The notes: generated from the sequence alone by a model not told the origin. 64,000 nucleotides of DNA from Siphonodentalium dalli (GCA_032622095.1 CP136068.1:147633365-147697364); one strand, 5' to 3'. Positions 31,425 to 43,605 are shown, counted from the first letter of the stretch. Numbers and translations: made by a program.

Positions 31425-31855
31425 AATCGCCACCAACAGAAGGAATACTAAAATATATATAGTTTTGTTCATATGCCAAACATAATCAGCACGTAAATAG
31501 TATATTGTCGTCAAGACGTAAGACGGTGTACTTAAACAAGAGCCTGCTCGTGTTACAGAAGTTGTGCTTCTGTTTACATAGCACAGCGCAATTCTATTGG
31601 TTAATCACACACACATGATATAAACGCTCTTTATGATTTCCATATCAGGAAAACAGTAACAAATAACGCTCTTTGTGTTTACCATATCCGGATCTAAACA
31701 AAAGCCAGGAAACGTAACGTGTTTTGCTTTTGTTTACATAACAAAGGGAAACAAATTGACAATAACATACTTTAAGCCATATTTCTGATTGGTGTAAGAA
31801 CAAGGTCTGTCTATATTTTACTATTCTTTCTGTTTTTGGCGGTTTTTTATATTTT
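31425..31855. mobile_element. Foldback repeat with ~110-130-bp inverted arms
   Basis: Left arm CGCCACCAACAGAAGGAATA...GTATATTGTCGTCAA and right arm, reverse complemented, CGCCAAAAACAGAAAGAATA...GTATGTTATTGTCAA. GAGCGTT/ATATCAT blocks lie in the core. A half copy lies at 6838-7130. Confidence 0.7.
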
Positions 31856-32161
31856 AACAGCAAACCCACCACCAACGACGCCCGTATCTTTAACCCTCTC
31901 AACATGCATGCAAACAGCAATAAACTACAAAGTGGATTTCAAATGGCTCTTACTGAGGGTACGTTCATACGTTGGCAATATTGCACTGCAAACTGCAAAA
32001 ATGCCAGCTGCAAAATTGCCGAAACGGATTAATTTCTGCCCGCTGTCAACAAATCAGCGTTAGTAGTGATCAATGAACGACAGCCGTTTTGCATGATTGA
32101 TGAGCTGTTTGCAATATATTAGAACACGATTCATGTTGGTATTCTTAGGCCAGTCAAAATA

Positions 32162-32401
32162 TTGTCACTTGACATGTTGGAATGTGATATCGCCACGGCC
32201 AGCCCTCTCGCTGGGATGCTGCTCATATGTGAGTACAATAAACGTCACATAGACAGGCGATGGTGGATCCACACTTGGCCCAACGAAGATAACCGACGAA
32301 TTCTAATCTTCCCGGGTATCATCCCAAACTCCAAACTTGTCATTCCAATAATTTTAGTAACAAACTCGTTGGTCTTCATGTTAAGCAAAACAATAAGTTA
32401 A
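32162..32401 (+). pseudogene. Possible PIF/Harbinger transposase N-terminal fragment
   Basis: The open stretch includes EYNKRHIDRRWWIHTWPNED, resembling the RRWWVHPW-type segment that opens many Harbinger nucleases. The catalytic DDE region is not seen, so the call rests on this motif and on the surrounding TIRs. Low to moderate certainty. Confidence 0.4.
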
Positions 32402-33091
32402 GAAAAACGGGGGGGGGGGGGTCGTAGTGCTGATGTTAAACAAAACAAAGAAATCAAATAAATAGTAACACAAGTCAATCAAAAGCACACAATATATTGT
32501 TATTCAAATGGCATGAATTATTATATAGGCCCATATATGCTTTAGCAATGCCAAAGACTAACATCTCAGTATCCCTACTGTTAGACCCCACATCCACCAC
32601 CACGACACAAGCAGTCACTTTTAAACCACTAAAGTTACATCGATATCGTAGTCTTGGTAGATGGTGTTGGCACGTATTCGAATCCCAGCTTTATCTGAAT
32701 TGAGTGATATCTCAATGTGCCATTTTGATCGATACATAACCATTTCGATAAAAATTGAGAATTTGTACACGCTCACTGAAGTAAGCACATTTGAAACAAT
32801 GCATGGATACTCATAGTGAGTCCTGCCACCACCTCCCCTATAGCGCCCACATTTATGACTCGGGAAGCATCACTTTTGGTACTCTTTGTATCACGCCATA
32901 TCATCATATCCTCATATAACGGAGATCAGTACACATGTATAATTATTTGTGTATGAGAATCACAGAGAACACACCCCGATCCCATTCGATCGTATCAAGG
33001 ACGGTACAAACACAATCAATTATTGTTAGTGGCCTTGTGCTGTGGCCCCCGGCAAAGAGGTATACGCCGTTATCATATATCACCGTTGATT

Positions 33092-33188
33092 AGGGAGAGG
33101 AGGGTATTCTAAGTGAATATAGCACTTGTCCTCCAATCCCTTTTGTCATATTCATTATGAACAAATAAAATATGTTTAAACAAAATAA
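33092..33188 (+). mobile_element. 97-bp LINE 3' end insertion with 10-bp target duplication
   Basis: AGGGAGAGGAGGG...AACAAATAAAATATGTTT...AAATAAA matches the 3' end of the LINE at 1-2690. ACCGTTGATT precedes it (33082-33091) and follows it (33189-33198). It is a classic dead-on-arrival, 5'-truncated insertion within the Harbinger-like element. Confidence 0.85.
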
Positions 33189-33360
33189 ACCGTTGATTGT
33201 TGACGACCAGCCACGACACAGCACGAGCTAGTCGTTTGCTGGCAAAAATGCCAGCTAACAAAACAAAACAACCTTTGCAGCTGGCATTTTTGCAGTTTGC
33301 AGTGCAATATTGCCAGCGTATGAACGTACCCTGAGACCTGGTAGTTTCCAATCGAATGTA

Positions 33361-33520
33361 TTTGTGACAATACTGAAACTGGTCATGAGCTCTTTGTCAT
33401 ATAAAATATGTATAAGACCGCGACAAAAGTGTCTTAAAACTGAGTAAATTATTGATTACGTGAGCATCGTGTATACTGCTGCCACACACATTTACTCATT
33501 TAACACAGCACGCGGTGTCG
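33361..33520 (+). repeat. Dispersed repeat; empty site of the long-TIR element
   Basis: GTGACAATACTG...TGAGCTCTTTGTCATATAAAATATGTATAAGACCGCGAC...GTGTCTTAAAACTGAGTAAATT...GCCACACAC. Its halves flank the 11-kb element. A piece of its start recurs near 10070. Confidence 0.72.
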
Positions 33521-34356
33521 TTGAAACACTAATGGATTATTTTCTCTGAGAACCATACGGGTTAATGTGCATCCCAAATATGGATCTAATGACAATGCCA
33601 TAGTGTATATAGTGTAAAATGTTCCAAGGGAGGCTTCACATGCACAGAATGAATTGGACAGTTGATTCTAAATGCGATTGGAAGTTGAACCAGTTTACCT
33701 AGCAATAGAGTATGCGTTTCCTGTGTACGGTTTATAAACAAAACATTTACAGTACATTCTAAGATCGCACGACACTTATGGTTGTATGCCATGTAGCTTA
33801 CGGTTAGAATTTATTTTTTATTTTGTTTCTTCTTCGACACCAAAGAGCAATAATAGGTGAGTCTTTTATTGTAGAGGATAAAAAAAGAGTCAAAAGTCTA
33901 ATTTATAACATTCCAATATTTCAATTTCAATTCAATAATTTAATTTTATTTATCTTGCTAATGTGTTCTAATATATTTTACGTTTTACATATAATATAAT
34001 ATTTCAAACAAATAGCAAAATAAAATTAAAATTAAATGTATACATAGAATAAAATAAGCAAGTTAATGATTATTTGAAAATTAAATTCAGATTTGGAATT
34101 GGAATATTAAATTAATAATAATGACCCCTTTTAAACCTTAGATATATTGGCCGATAATCGCTTTATCCGCGCATTGTTTTATCAAAGAGCTGTACGTGTC
34201 CGAGAGCTGATATTGCACACCTGAAGCAGATGATTAAACATTACCCCACACCTATTAATTGATGTCTTGCCATATTCAATAGAACAACATTTCCCGAATA
34301 CTTACCTGACGCCGACAGAATATATTGAATATATCTAAATGCCCAGTAGGCCACTT
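33521..34356. other. Intergenic, very AT-rich, nothing recognised
   Basis: Includes a strongly A/T stretch at 33890-34120. No gene or repeat identified. Confidence 0.5.
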
Positions 34357-34776
34357 TAAGGGGGAGGTTATTTTGAATTTTTAATGGGGATTTCCATGCA
34401 AATCTGCAGAGCAAACGTTCCAGAGTTGCACATACTTCTGAGTGTGACTTCATGTGGTATTGGAAACAACAGGTATTTATCTGGCGGTTCCGTTTGATAT
34501 ATTATAAAATTTTGCAATAAATATAATTATTTTTGATAACAAAAATTCTGGAATTACATCACTTGACCTACATTTGAAAAATCAATATAAAATTCAAAAA
34601 TAAATACAACAACATTATAATGGAACAAGTTCCAAGCGGACCCACCAGACAAACACCTGTTGTTTTCAATACCACATCAAGTCACACTCAGAAGCATGTG
34701 TAATTCTGTAACTTTTTCTCCACAGATTTGCATGGAAATCCCCCATTCAAAGTTGGTCACTTGACCCCCCTCTTAA
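34357..34776. repeat. Inverted repeat with ~135-bp arms and 140-bp spacer
   Basis: Arm one (34357-34492) and the reverse complement of arm two (34633-34776) share ATTTCCATGCAAATCTG, CTTCTGAGTGTGACTT.ATG and TGGTATTG.AAACAACAGGT. Non-coding foldback. Confidence 0.75.
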
Positions 34777-36729
34777 CACGAGCTTTAGCTACATACAAAG
34801 AATATGCTTTAATTTATGTGGGTCCTGTTAAATTCCTATGATTGTGATGAGGCAAAGATGTTTTTAAGAAAAGTAAGTTATTATATTCTCGAGTTTGGCT
34901 AATCTGAGCGCGTTCAGAAAGAGTTAGTGTCTATGTGTACATGAAACATTTAAGAACACATATATTTTTTTAAGTTTAACATGGTGCACACTGGTTGTAA
35001 ACGACAGGAATAGCGCTTGTTTAACACCTTACTCATGTTTAAATTCGCACAATTATATTTTTCGCTCAGTTTTTAATTGGCGTACTTTGATTTCGGGCAC
35101 CGTGTTGCGCGAATTCAAAAGTGACAAAATAATTTCGTAAAAATTATTTTATCTGATGACATTTTCAGTTCTTAAAGACATATTATGTACTTGTGAAACT
35201 GATAAGTTAGTATTCAGGCGCTATGACAACTGGAGGAATGTAACATTCTACTGACATCGCCGAAAATTTGAAGCAAATCGACCGTACCACTCCATAGGAC
35301 ACATCGTTAGAACTACGCTCAATTGTAAATATTTACTACTCGATTCGGGACGCATCCATCGGCGATAAACTAACGAAAATGATTTCGCCATCGAGAGTCA
35401 CAGCATATAATTCATATATATAAGAATGGCGGTGTGTGTTTTCAATTTGGATATATTATTTGTAAAACTGACTCTTTGAGCAAGATTATTCTCCATTTCT
35501 ATTTAATCACCCTACCGGAGTGTTTCACGTCACTTTAAGATCATCATGTCTAAAGTGTACAATCGAGTAGAACATAAATTCATTATCATTTTGTTGTTAT
35601 GGTGGATGTTTATGCATGATCCAAATTATCATTCTGATATTTAAATAGTTATGGATATCATTGAAATGATCTCGAAAGTATATAGAGGACACCTATAGTT
35701 TTTGAGTGAATACCATAATTATTTCATGAGTGACTAGCAGTGGACATATCAATTTTCAACAAACGACTCAAAAAAATATAGGTGTTTTTTTTATTATATG
35801 CTTTAACCATGTCGATAATTATTATTTATATTGCTTAAAGTTGCTAAATTATGCAGCATTTTCACTTATAATAAGCACAAACAATTAAACATTACACGGA
35901 ACCGATCAGCTGATAGGTAGCAAAACCGCTGTCAAGTGATGACGTCATTCGGCAAGATACAGTTCAGTTGATTTTACCAGGGAGGGGGGGGTCGGACAAA
36001 ATTTCCAGACACGTATGCTACTTTTTTGCCGATGACCACTTTTTGGACACACCCACCCCGACCCCAATTTTTTTCCCATTTCATAGAGTTTTTCCAGCCA
36101 TGTTTTGACACCCACCCGATTGTGGAACGCAAAACACAAACATACAGAGAAAACCAGAACCAAACCTCCTACATTGAGATTCAGTGAATCTAGTAATGAA
36201 CAGCAGGACTGGTCTCTAGCAGTATATTCTTGACTGCAGTGGATTTTTAATCGTTTTTGCTAAATATCATATTTCCACAGCTCTGCAGTCAATTTATTTT
36301 AAAGCTTAGTATATGAATAGAGCATGGCTTGGGGTTGACTACGCGAATATAGTGGCCAGTGGGAAGGGTGTAGTTCATGAGCCGATATGCTCTAATCGTT
36401 ATATTATATCGAACATTTATAAACAAACTGACGTTCTAATATTTATATACCATCGAACATTTTATTGCTAAACTGAAGTCATTGTATTGCGTCCAGGTTG
36501 CGTTCAATTTCATTCTCGTCACAAAACCTATTAAGCAGCTTTATTGCTATTGTGAATAGCAGCTATGCCTGAGTGGGTAACCGGTCATTGACACAGTGCG
36601 CACGGTTAATCATAATTAATAGTCACCGTTTTAGTGCCAAAATGTGTGTGGTAGTCCTTTTTAGAGACCTTATTAGTTTTTGTGTTTTGTTACTTTGTTA
36701 TGGAAATTTATAAAGATATTATGTCTATA
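34777..36729. other. Intergenic, nothing recognised
   Basis: AT-rich; several short frames with no domain. A G-run with TCGGACAAAATTTCC near 35985 belongs to the G-tract type seen elsewhere in the window. Confidence 0.5.
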
Positions 36730-36815
36730 CACCAGGTAGGTGATATTGCTCTACACCAGATAGGTGATATTGTTTTACAACAGATAGGTGATTGTATTAT
36801 ATCAGATAGGTTAAA
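36730..36815 (+). repeat. ~24-bp minisatellite, 3-4 units
   Basis: Units of the form CACCAGATAGGTGATATTGT. They lie inside an open frame reading QVGDIALHQIGDIVLQQIGD, which follows from the repeat and is not evidence of a gene. Confidence 0.7.
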
Positions 36816-37282
36816 TTATTATATGCTACGTGCCATCCAGACTCATCAGACATTACTTGTCTTCTGTCCCACTTGTGGGCATCATGTTAGTATTACTATA
36901 TGAGAACATATGCATATATACATGTACATGCCTTTAAATAATTATAATTAAATTAAAGCGGGCGACAAATCCCGTGTCTCACTCAATCGCGGGCGACAAC
37001 TGTATAATGTTTACTAATGTTAATAAAACTCAGAGACCGTCGCTTCCAGTGAGGCTTTCTTCGTTCATAAATATATCATTACTTGATAACAAAATGAATA
37101 CACCCAATTCAATTGTTTATTCTGATCGTCAAATTAAGACATTACAGATATATATGGATATAATATACAATATATTTCAGTACAGGTATACATGTATATA
37201 TTATATATGGCATAATAATAGAATATAGAAATGTTGGACGGTATTCGGTTATTTCAATATGTCAGGCGGGTGGTAATAAGCC
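36816..37282. other. Intergenic; probable 3' UTR of the next LINE
   Basis: AT-rich. Read on the minus strand it follows the LINE stop at 37283 and contains AATAAACAATTG near 37110, a possible tail. Confidence 0.4.
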
Positions 37283-37815
37283 TCAGGCGAACCTGAATAT
37301 TTCTAGGATCTTCTTAATAAAAACTGTCTTTTGATTTCGGGAGTTGAAAAGAGCGGCTAGTTTGCGAGTGTTAGGTCTCTGGTAGTAGTAGGGTTTCATG
37401 TATTTTATTCTAAGTTCATTAAGTTCCCTACATTTCATTACCATGTGATATTCTTCGCCGATTTCAAGATTACATAGTGTGCAAATTCTATCTGAGTTAT
37501 CCGTATTTGTCCAAGCACCATGTTCTATAGGGAGTTTGTGGTTTCTTGTCCGGAAGGCCATAATATAGTTAACTGATTTGTTATCATCTAGGGTTAGATA
37601 ATTCTCTATTTCAAAGTTTGGCTTTATAATCCGGTAAAATACGTACTTGCTTGATTTAGATATTGTGGTCCACCATTCTTGTACATGTATGTATACGTCG
37701 CGTAGTTTGCCAGAAATTGTGCGGTTAAAGCTTTTTATGCTTCGAACTTGTTGGTTGGTCCAGACAATACTCATACCGAGGCAATTAATTAAGGGTATCT
37801 CGACCAGTGACTGCT
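37283..37815 (-). pseudogene. LINE ORF2 C-terminal end, 5'-truncated
   Basis: About 175 codons with no RT motif. The end has FRTRNHKLPIEHGAW, then CTLCNLEIGEEYHMVMKC, a CCHC knuckle, then YMKPYYYQRPNTRKLAALFN. This is the closing domain of Jockey/CR1-type LINE proteins. The same domain occurs at 44731-45040. Upstream the frame ends at a TAG just beyond 37815, so the copy is a 5'-truncated insertion. Confidence 0.75.
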
Positions 37816-38735
37816 AACACAACAAATTGGCCCACAGTCGGATTATAGTCTTATAAATCATGACAACAATAACAAATGTGTTTAATAACAATCGGTCTCA
37901 GAATGTCGTCATCGCTATAAAATGTGTGTCACTTAATGCATGCCTCACGACAAAGCTACATCACCCAGAATGTGTTTATTATATACAGCATAGATCATAT
38001 CGAAATTGAATATTTTCATATTTTGGTTGTCAAAATCTGAATATTTGTTTCAATGCTGTGACAATTTCCAACGCTTTCTGACAAGTTTTCATTTAGCTTT
38101 GGTATTTTATTGAACTAATGCCACTGTAACAGTAATGTCTACATAACAACGGCTCGGACAGCAAAATTATACCATGATCCGCAGAGCCACAAAGTATGGA
38201 AACATCACTGACGTTGTAAAGCCAGAAAAAAGTCAGCACCCATAATATATTATACCAATTTACACATTTAGAATCTCAGGGAACTAAAGGAGAAAGGTGG
38301 TGTTAAGAATTAACACTTTAGTGCAAATTATTGTGGTTCAGTGCAATTTAATAATAATACTTCAGTTCTAATGATTTACAATGAAACATGAAAAGTGATA
38401 GATGTGAAATAATCTTCTTGTAAAAAAAAGTCTGGTAATTGAAATCGGTGCAGGCTATGAATTTTCTTATATGGTTCATATATGCCAATACAATTACACA
38501 TATTGCGTCTATATGCTGTGATGGGGTAGCGACTTAATTCCAGCTTATTAATTCATAGTGATGTCTAGCTATATAAAAGACACTGTATTGACGATAGTAT
38601 CCAATCATCTAACATCATTCTAAATAAATGAATGGGAATCCATATGGTATTTCTCTGCTTGTCATCATATATGATCACTTCTCACAATATGCACAGTAGA
38701 CAATTCCAATCCCGGAGTATATTTGAGAGTATATG
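37816..38735. other. Intergenic, nothing recognised
   Basis: AT-rich, no features seen. Confidence 0.5.
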
Positions 38736-39158
38736 TGACCCGCCATATCAAATCCAGTCGGACGTCGGGATTTTTTTTACCCTGTGCCAATGCATTCTCT
38801 TATATTCTCGTATAAGAGAATGCATTGGCCTAACAATTTTTTACAATTTTAATAATTTGTTCTTGTATTCTTATATAATTTCTCCCATACAGAGCCCCAG
38901 CCAAACATGAGCAGACGACACTCTTCTATGTGCTTCTATATATGTGTGGGGCTCCCTACAGGGTAATGGATGTTTTTTTTATTTTATGTCCTAAAAATTG
39001 TAACATTTATTTTAAAAAAATGATAAAAAATTGTTAAGCCAATGCATTCTCTTATATATATGCGAGGCGACCTATGGTCGACTCGTATATATAAGAGAAT
39101 GCATTGGCACAGGGTAAAAAAAATCCCGACTTCCGACTGTATTTAATATGGCGGGTCA
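38736..39158. mobile_element. MITE with ~75-bp ends carrying hairpins
   Basis: Outer ends TGACCCGCCATAT; inward GTCGGGATTTTTTTTACCC, then the hairpin TGTGCCAATGCATTCTC/GAGAATGCATTGGC. The left hairpin (38785-38832) is shortened. The right one (39040-39112) has CGAGGCGACCTATGGTCGACTCG at its tip. The A/T core is non-coding. Flanks are AT-rich (TATA), so a duplication cannot be called. Confidence 0.75.
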
Positions 39159-39869
39159 TATATTCGTAATCGTTCTTAATACAGTTTAGGGTATAGTGAC
39201 GTTGTGTTTGTTTTTCTGCAATTTCAATTTCATTTTATGTAAGTCGGCACTCGTAATGCATAATCCACCTTCGATGATGTGTTATGACTAGAGTTCTCTT
39301 CACATAATGTTAAAATCCATCTTGCCCAAATATTTACCAATATGATTTTTTTTTGCCAAAATGAAAATATTTTTGGCCATTTGCCTGATTGAGCAACACG
39401 ATAAAAAAGAAAGTGACTAAGCAGGGGGGGGGGGGGGTCTGCAATGTTTTTCCGAACACTATGCGGGGTGGGTGGGTGGTTCAACAGCCCGGCTAACACA
39501 ATTTTTCCTGACCCCGTAATTGTTTTCCTTTAGTAATTTTTCTTCAAAATAATGGGACAACTGGTTTCAGTTATGTAATATGTAGGAACTTAACTATTGG
39601 TAGGGGGTTTGAGTTCACCATCAGTTAATAATGAGGGATGACACCAATGGGTCAGCTTGCTAAATGTTTTCATCAAGGATCTATCAATGCACATTGACAT
39701 GGAAAGGCTCAGGTTTAAATAGACTATTCAAAAACCAATAATAAAATAAAACATAAAGGTGTTAAAACAAACTTTAACCGATTTCAGCGATATTCGGTAC
39801 ATGGGTCTAGGTTCACCTCTATATGGGAGCTGTCAAATTTGAATGATTTTCGATAAAAAAAAACATGGC
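39159..39869. other. Intergenic with a long G run
   Basis: G run at about 39423-39437 followed by TCTGCAATG, and GGGTGGGTGGGTGG near 39465. No gene. Confidence 0.5.
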
Positions 39870-40240
39870 CACTGGCAGCCATCTTGGATTTTGCACTTTG
39901 CATCACTAAATCCTTTAGCACACCCTACAGAGTTTATCTCTCATCCGATTATCACCAAACTTTATATGAATCCTCAGTGTGACCTTTCGATGGGTGCCTA
40001 CCATTTTTTCCCAATTCTGTAAAAAACAACATTGCTGCCAGCGGCCATCTTGGATTTTACTCTTTGTATGACTAAATCCTTTAGCACATCTTACGGGTCA
40101 CATTTCTCATCCAATCGTCACCAATCTTCATATCGATCTTCGGGTGACCTCAAGAAAGGAAGCCTCCCTTTTTTTCCCGAAATTTGTTCAAAACAAAAAT
40201 AGCCACCAGCAGCCATCTTGGATTTCAAATGTGAATCCAT
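39870..40240. repeat. Tandem ~168-bp repeat with CCATCTTGGATTT
   Basis: Three units, with GCAGCCATCTTGGATTT near 39873, 40041 and 40208 and CTAAATCCTTTAGCACA following. The units have drifted apart. Confidence 0.7.
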
Positions 40241-42171
40241 CAGCACAACCTACAGCCCACATTTATATGAGAATTGCTTTGAATCTTTACAGCCATAAGT
40301 AGACAACTAAGTAAAATAGTCATTTGAAGCAGTTTGAAGGGGTGGGTCCCTATCCCATAATTGAAAAAAATCTAAATTAGGGGGTGGTGGGAACCCAGTG
40401 GGCGGAAAAAATAAAAAAGCGCCTAGTGTCCGGAAATGTTTTCCTGACCCCCCCCCCCATGGTGGTAGCTATCGTCAAAGCGAGAGTAAGCATCATCGAC
40501 CAGAACATATGCCGCAGCATCGATTCCATCCAATGAATTCATCTTGAGTGTTTTTTAATTATCATCACGGCGCTTGATGCCACGAAACTCTACAGACAAA
40601 ACGTATTGATGCAATTCATTTCTTGACGTAGGTGTCCACATCGTTGTAGAAGGGTATACGTCAAAGATTTTGAAAAGGAGCACAATGCAAATTAGTGGTG
40701 CGGTAAACGGGCGTCAATAGTTTCACTGTCTAATGGTGCCTATTGATTCACTTACAAATTATCTAATTAGGAGGCAATGAATAAGAAACCTAACTCCGAT
40801 CAGGCATCGTATACACATTCTCAAGAATCTATACAAATTATTGTGTATCAAGTTGAATAGTTGTCGATAAAACACGCATTATGATTGGCCGATAGCGGCT
40901 AACTGTTGTGTGCCATTCACAAGCATGCAACCATGGCAACCATGGCACCATGTAAATCTGTTTATATTTTTTCATACGAACGCGAAGATGTATAGTGTAA
41001 CTCAGAAAGTGAACAAACGTTGTCGAGAAAATTAATCGAAACCGCGCTGATTAACATGACTTTATTCAGTTTGTGATTTAAGTAACCCCAGTGAGCGTAT
41101 CTAGAGATTTGATACACAGGAAATAATGTCAAAAAATTAACCATGTGCATGCCGAAAGGTCTTCCATGAAGTGCCGAAACGTCCAAGTGCTTGGGCCGAA
41201 ATAGCCAAGGGCCGAAATAGCCAAATGCCGAAAACTCAGGTACCGAAACGTCCTGAAAACCTGGTGCCGAAGCAAATTCCACCGAAACTCGCAAAGGGAA
41301 AACAAATGGAAAAATCGCGAATCGAGATTTTTATATTTTGACCAGTGCATGTGTTCGGTAGTTTCTATGGGCAACATTATTGAGATTTTCCAAGTCTTAG
41401 AGCTGACAGGTAAGCGCTCAGATAGCGTTATCGATTGTTATTGATTTATCTCTCTGTTACAGTTAAATATCTATTACAGAGACGTTAACGACTCCATGTA
41501 GTGTTGATGTACTGAAGTACATATATACATCAGTCCAGTTCCAAATAAGTTGTATTGCCTCTATCCAATGCGAAGCTTGTATGGGACCGGAATCACCCAT
41601 TACAAACGTATTGTCCCAGCCGCCGTCTCATTACGGCGAAGTGAGGATTTTATCTTACGTCTAAATATCAAACAGTCAAACAGCAGATCATGAAGCACCA
41701 GTTTATCTTCACAAGAAGAGGAACACACATATACATACAGTAAATTGGATGTCGATACCATGGAAGTATATCTGATGGAATAATACATCTAGTTCTCAAA
41801 TGGTTTTCTTGAATGGTAAATTCTTGAAATGAGAACATGGAAGTATTTTACCATTCAAGAAAAACATGTGAGAATAATTTTCTAATTATGAGCACTAATT
41901 TTACCTGCATGGTGAGAAAACTTTTTTCTTGTTTTGAACAAAAATATGCTCTTACACTCTTACTCAAAATTACAAATAAGTTTCCAATGAGCAACACAAT
42001 ATTCTAACACTACAGGAAATTAATTGGTGTCCTTAAAAACCAAATGCATACAAATATAACCGGGTATACACGTTTTGTTTTCATTTTGCATATGATCTAA
42101 TTTCCAACATATGGCACACAAACAGCTCGCATGAAGACTACTTTAGAGTAAACGAAATATCTTTCTTCTAG
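40241..42171. other. Intergenic; short motif repeats
   Basis: A C run near 40449. On the minus strand a 28-codon frame (ATG near 40537: MNSLDGIDAAAYVLVDDAYS) runs into that run. 41155-41290 repeats GCCGAAA.GTCC and GCCGAAATAGCC about seven times. 41790-41900 has AAGAAAA/TTTTCTT words like 7430-7975. No firm gene. Confidence 0.45.
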
Positions 42172-42488
42172 ATCATACCAGCATGGCGCGACGATTAGAC
42201 TCGGGTCCCAGCAGGGTAACCTGGGTTACCCTTGCATGTTTCATTTCCTGTTTTGCTGGGTACTGGGCAAGAATTTCGTTGAATCCAGCAACGGCGATGA
42301 GCAGTTTCCTTGTGGTTAGCAGCAGCAATGCCAACCGGTGCCAGATGATATGCAGATACACACAGCGATGTCAGAAAGTAGGATTTCATGCACAGAGCAG
42401 GTCATGTTTCCTGCTGGAGTCCGGGTATAGATTGTCAACAACCGATATGTTCAGGATTGTCCTCATGTTTGCAGAGAAGGCAGCCATT
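42172..42488 (+). CDS. Candidate exon: secreted protein with PAN/Apple-like domain
   Basis: ATG at 42183 opens 102 codons that end exactly at GTAAGT (42489-42494), an ideal splice donor in phase 0. A possible acceptor (CTTTCTTCTAG) lies just upstream at 42161-42171, so the 5' UTR may be spliced. Residues 12-29 (VTWVTLACFISCFAGYWA) are a convincing signal peptide. Then come Cys53, Cys57, Cys63 and Cys75 in the order C-x3-C-x5-C-x11-C with CFLLESG, the start of a PAN/Apple fold. Such domains bind protein or carbohydrate outside cells. No downstream exon was found; MITEs fill the next 1.6 kb. The best host-gene candidate here, but incomplete. Confidence 0.5.
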
Positions 42489-42510
42489 GTAAGTTGTATT
42501 AGAAGTCCAC

Positions 42511-42789
42511 TTAACCTTTTCATTTGGGTCCATGACGAGAGCTGTGCTGGTGCACCATTAAAGATCATGTGCCAGTGCATTCTCTTAAATGTATATATGC
42601 GGGCCTCATCTAGGGAACCTCGAATTTATAAGAGAATGCACTGACTTACTAGGACAAGGTAAATATTGTTAGGCCAATGTATTCTCGTATATATGCGAGG
42701 CTCGACATTGGAGACTCACATATATAAGAGAATGCATTGGCACAGGATTTTCACCAAATTTCTGGAAGCTCTAGTCATGGAAGGGTTAA
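42511..42789. mobile_element. TTAA-flanked MITE, second copy
   Basis: TTAA at 42511-42514 and 42786-42789. Ends are TTAACCTTTTCAT and, on the other side, TTAACCCTTCCATGAC. Two hairpins on CCAATG(C/T)ATTCTC lie inside, with the core AATATTGTTAGG. Opposite in orientation to 3862-4122. It lies 22 bp after the splice donor of the PAN exon, that is, within the presumed intron. Confidence 0.75.
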
Positions 42790-42888
42790 TTTCCAAACAG
42801 TAATTTTTTTTAAATAAACATAATAGTATATCACTTTCATAATAGTCGGCTATCGAAATAGGGTGAAAATACTTGATACATATATAGA

Positions 42889-43034
42889 GGATCTCACATG
42901 CGTTTCTATTTTATACGGAATTTATCAACCGAGTTCACTAAATTCGATTTGAGCCGAGGTTTACCGAGGCTCAAATAGAATTTAGAGGACGAGGTTGATA
43001 AATTACGTATAAAATAGGACGAGTGTGAGATACC
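42889..43034. repeat. Hairpin MITE, ~65-bp arms
   Basis: GGATCTCACATGCG...ATTTATCAACC...CTAAATTCGATTTGAGCC and its inverted partner GGCTCAAATAGAATTTAG...CGAGTGTGAGATACC, with a centre near 42962. Non-coding. Confidence 0.8.
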
Positions 43035-43439
43035 TTTGATCACATGATCAAATAAACCCGAAGCAACGCGAAATATTCATCGAAAACAACAATTATAAAC
43101 TACAGCGATCGCAAGTTATTTGAAGAACGCCGTGACGTCATCGCACGCGCTGATATTAAACGTGTCTATTACCGATAATTATGAAACTGCTTTTATGGCC
43201 AAATTATGTGATAAATACTAATACTGTATTAGTATATAAATGCATAGTAAATATGCAGGCTTTGGTGAATGATCTAGTTATGTACTGAATTTGATACCCT
43301 GTGTGGAATATTAAACGTAGTTTCTGGGTGTCGCTTAGATATTTATCACAACATTGTACTGCTACATTGATTTATATTAACTAGCTGAAACAGGCTATTT
43401 TAAAAAATTAAATTAAATTATTTCTTAATAACATAATTG
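43035..43439. other. Intergenic, nothing recognised
   Basis: AT-rich; no feature seen. Confidence 0.5.
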
Positions 43440-43605
43440 AAGAACTAACGCTGTTATAACATCCGCCGGGGTACTCCGAGTTACCACACCAAATTTAGTT
43501 GAAATCGGTCCAGTCGTCTGGGAGGAAACACGCGAACAGACAGACAAACAGATAGATAAACATCATATATTACTCTTTTATATATAAATATTACTAGTGT
43601 GTAGA
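43440..43605 (+). repeat. SINE or RTE-type LINE 3' tail
   Basis: CCAAATTTAGTTGAAATCGG followed by TCCAGTCGTCTGGGAGGAAA, ACAGACAGACAAACAGA and AT-rich text. This closing sequence is common to RTE LINEs and their SINEs in many animals. The 5' part was not recognised. Confidence 0.6.

Larger units (their letters stand above)
31957..33331. mobile_element. PIF/Harbinger-like DNA transposon, decayed
   Basis: Terminal inverted repeats of about 60 bp start GGGTACGTTCATACG and share GGCAATATTGCACTGCAAAC. Both ends are flanked by TGA (31954-31956 and 33332-33334), a 3-bp duplication. A GGG-starting end and 3-bp duplication suit the PIF/Harbinger superfamily, although TTA/TAA is the usual target. The interior has a possible protein fragment at 32162 and a nested LINE tail. 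Confidence 0.68.

Noticed and set aside
35945-36163. 72-codon minus-strand frame with a signal-like start
   Set aside because: It ends in the G-tract repeat and has no domain or splice context.
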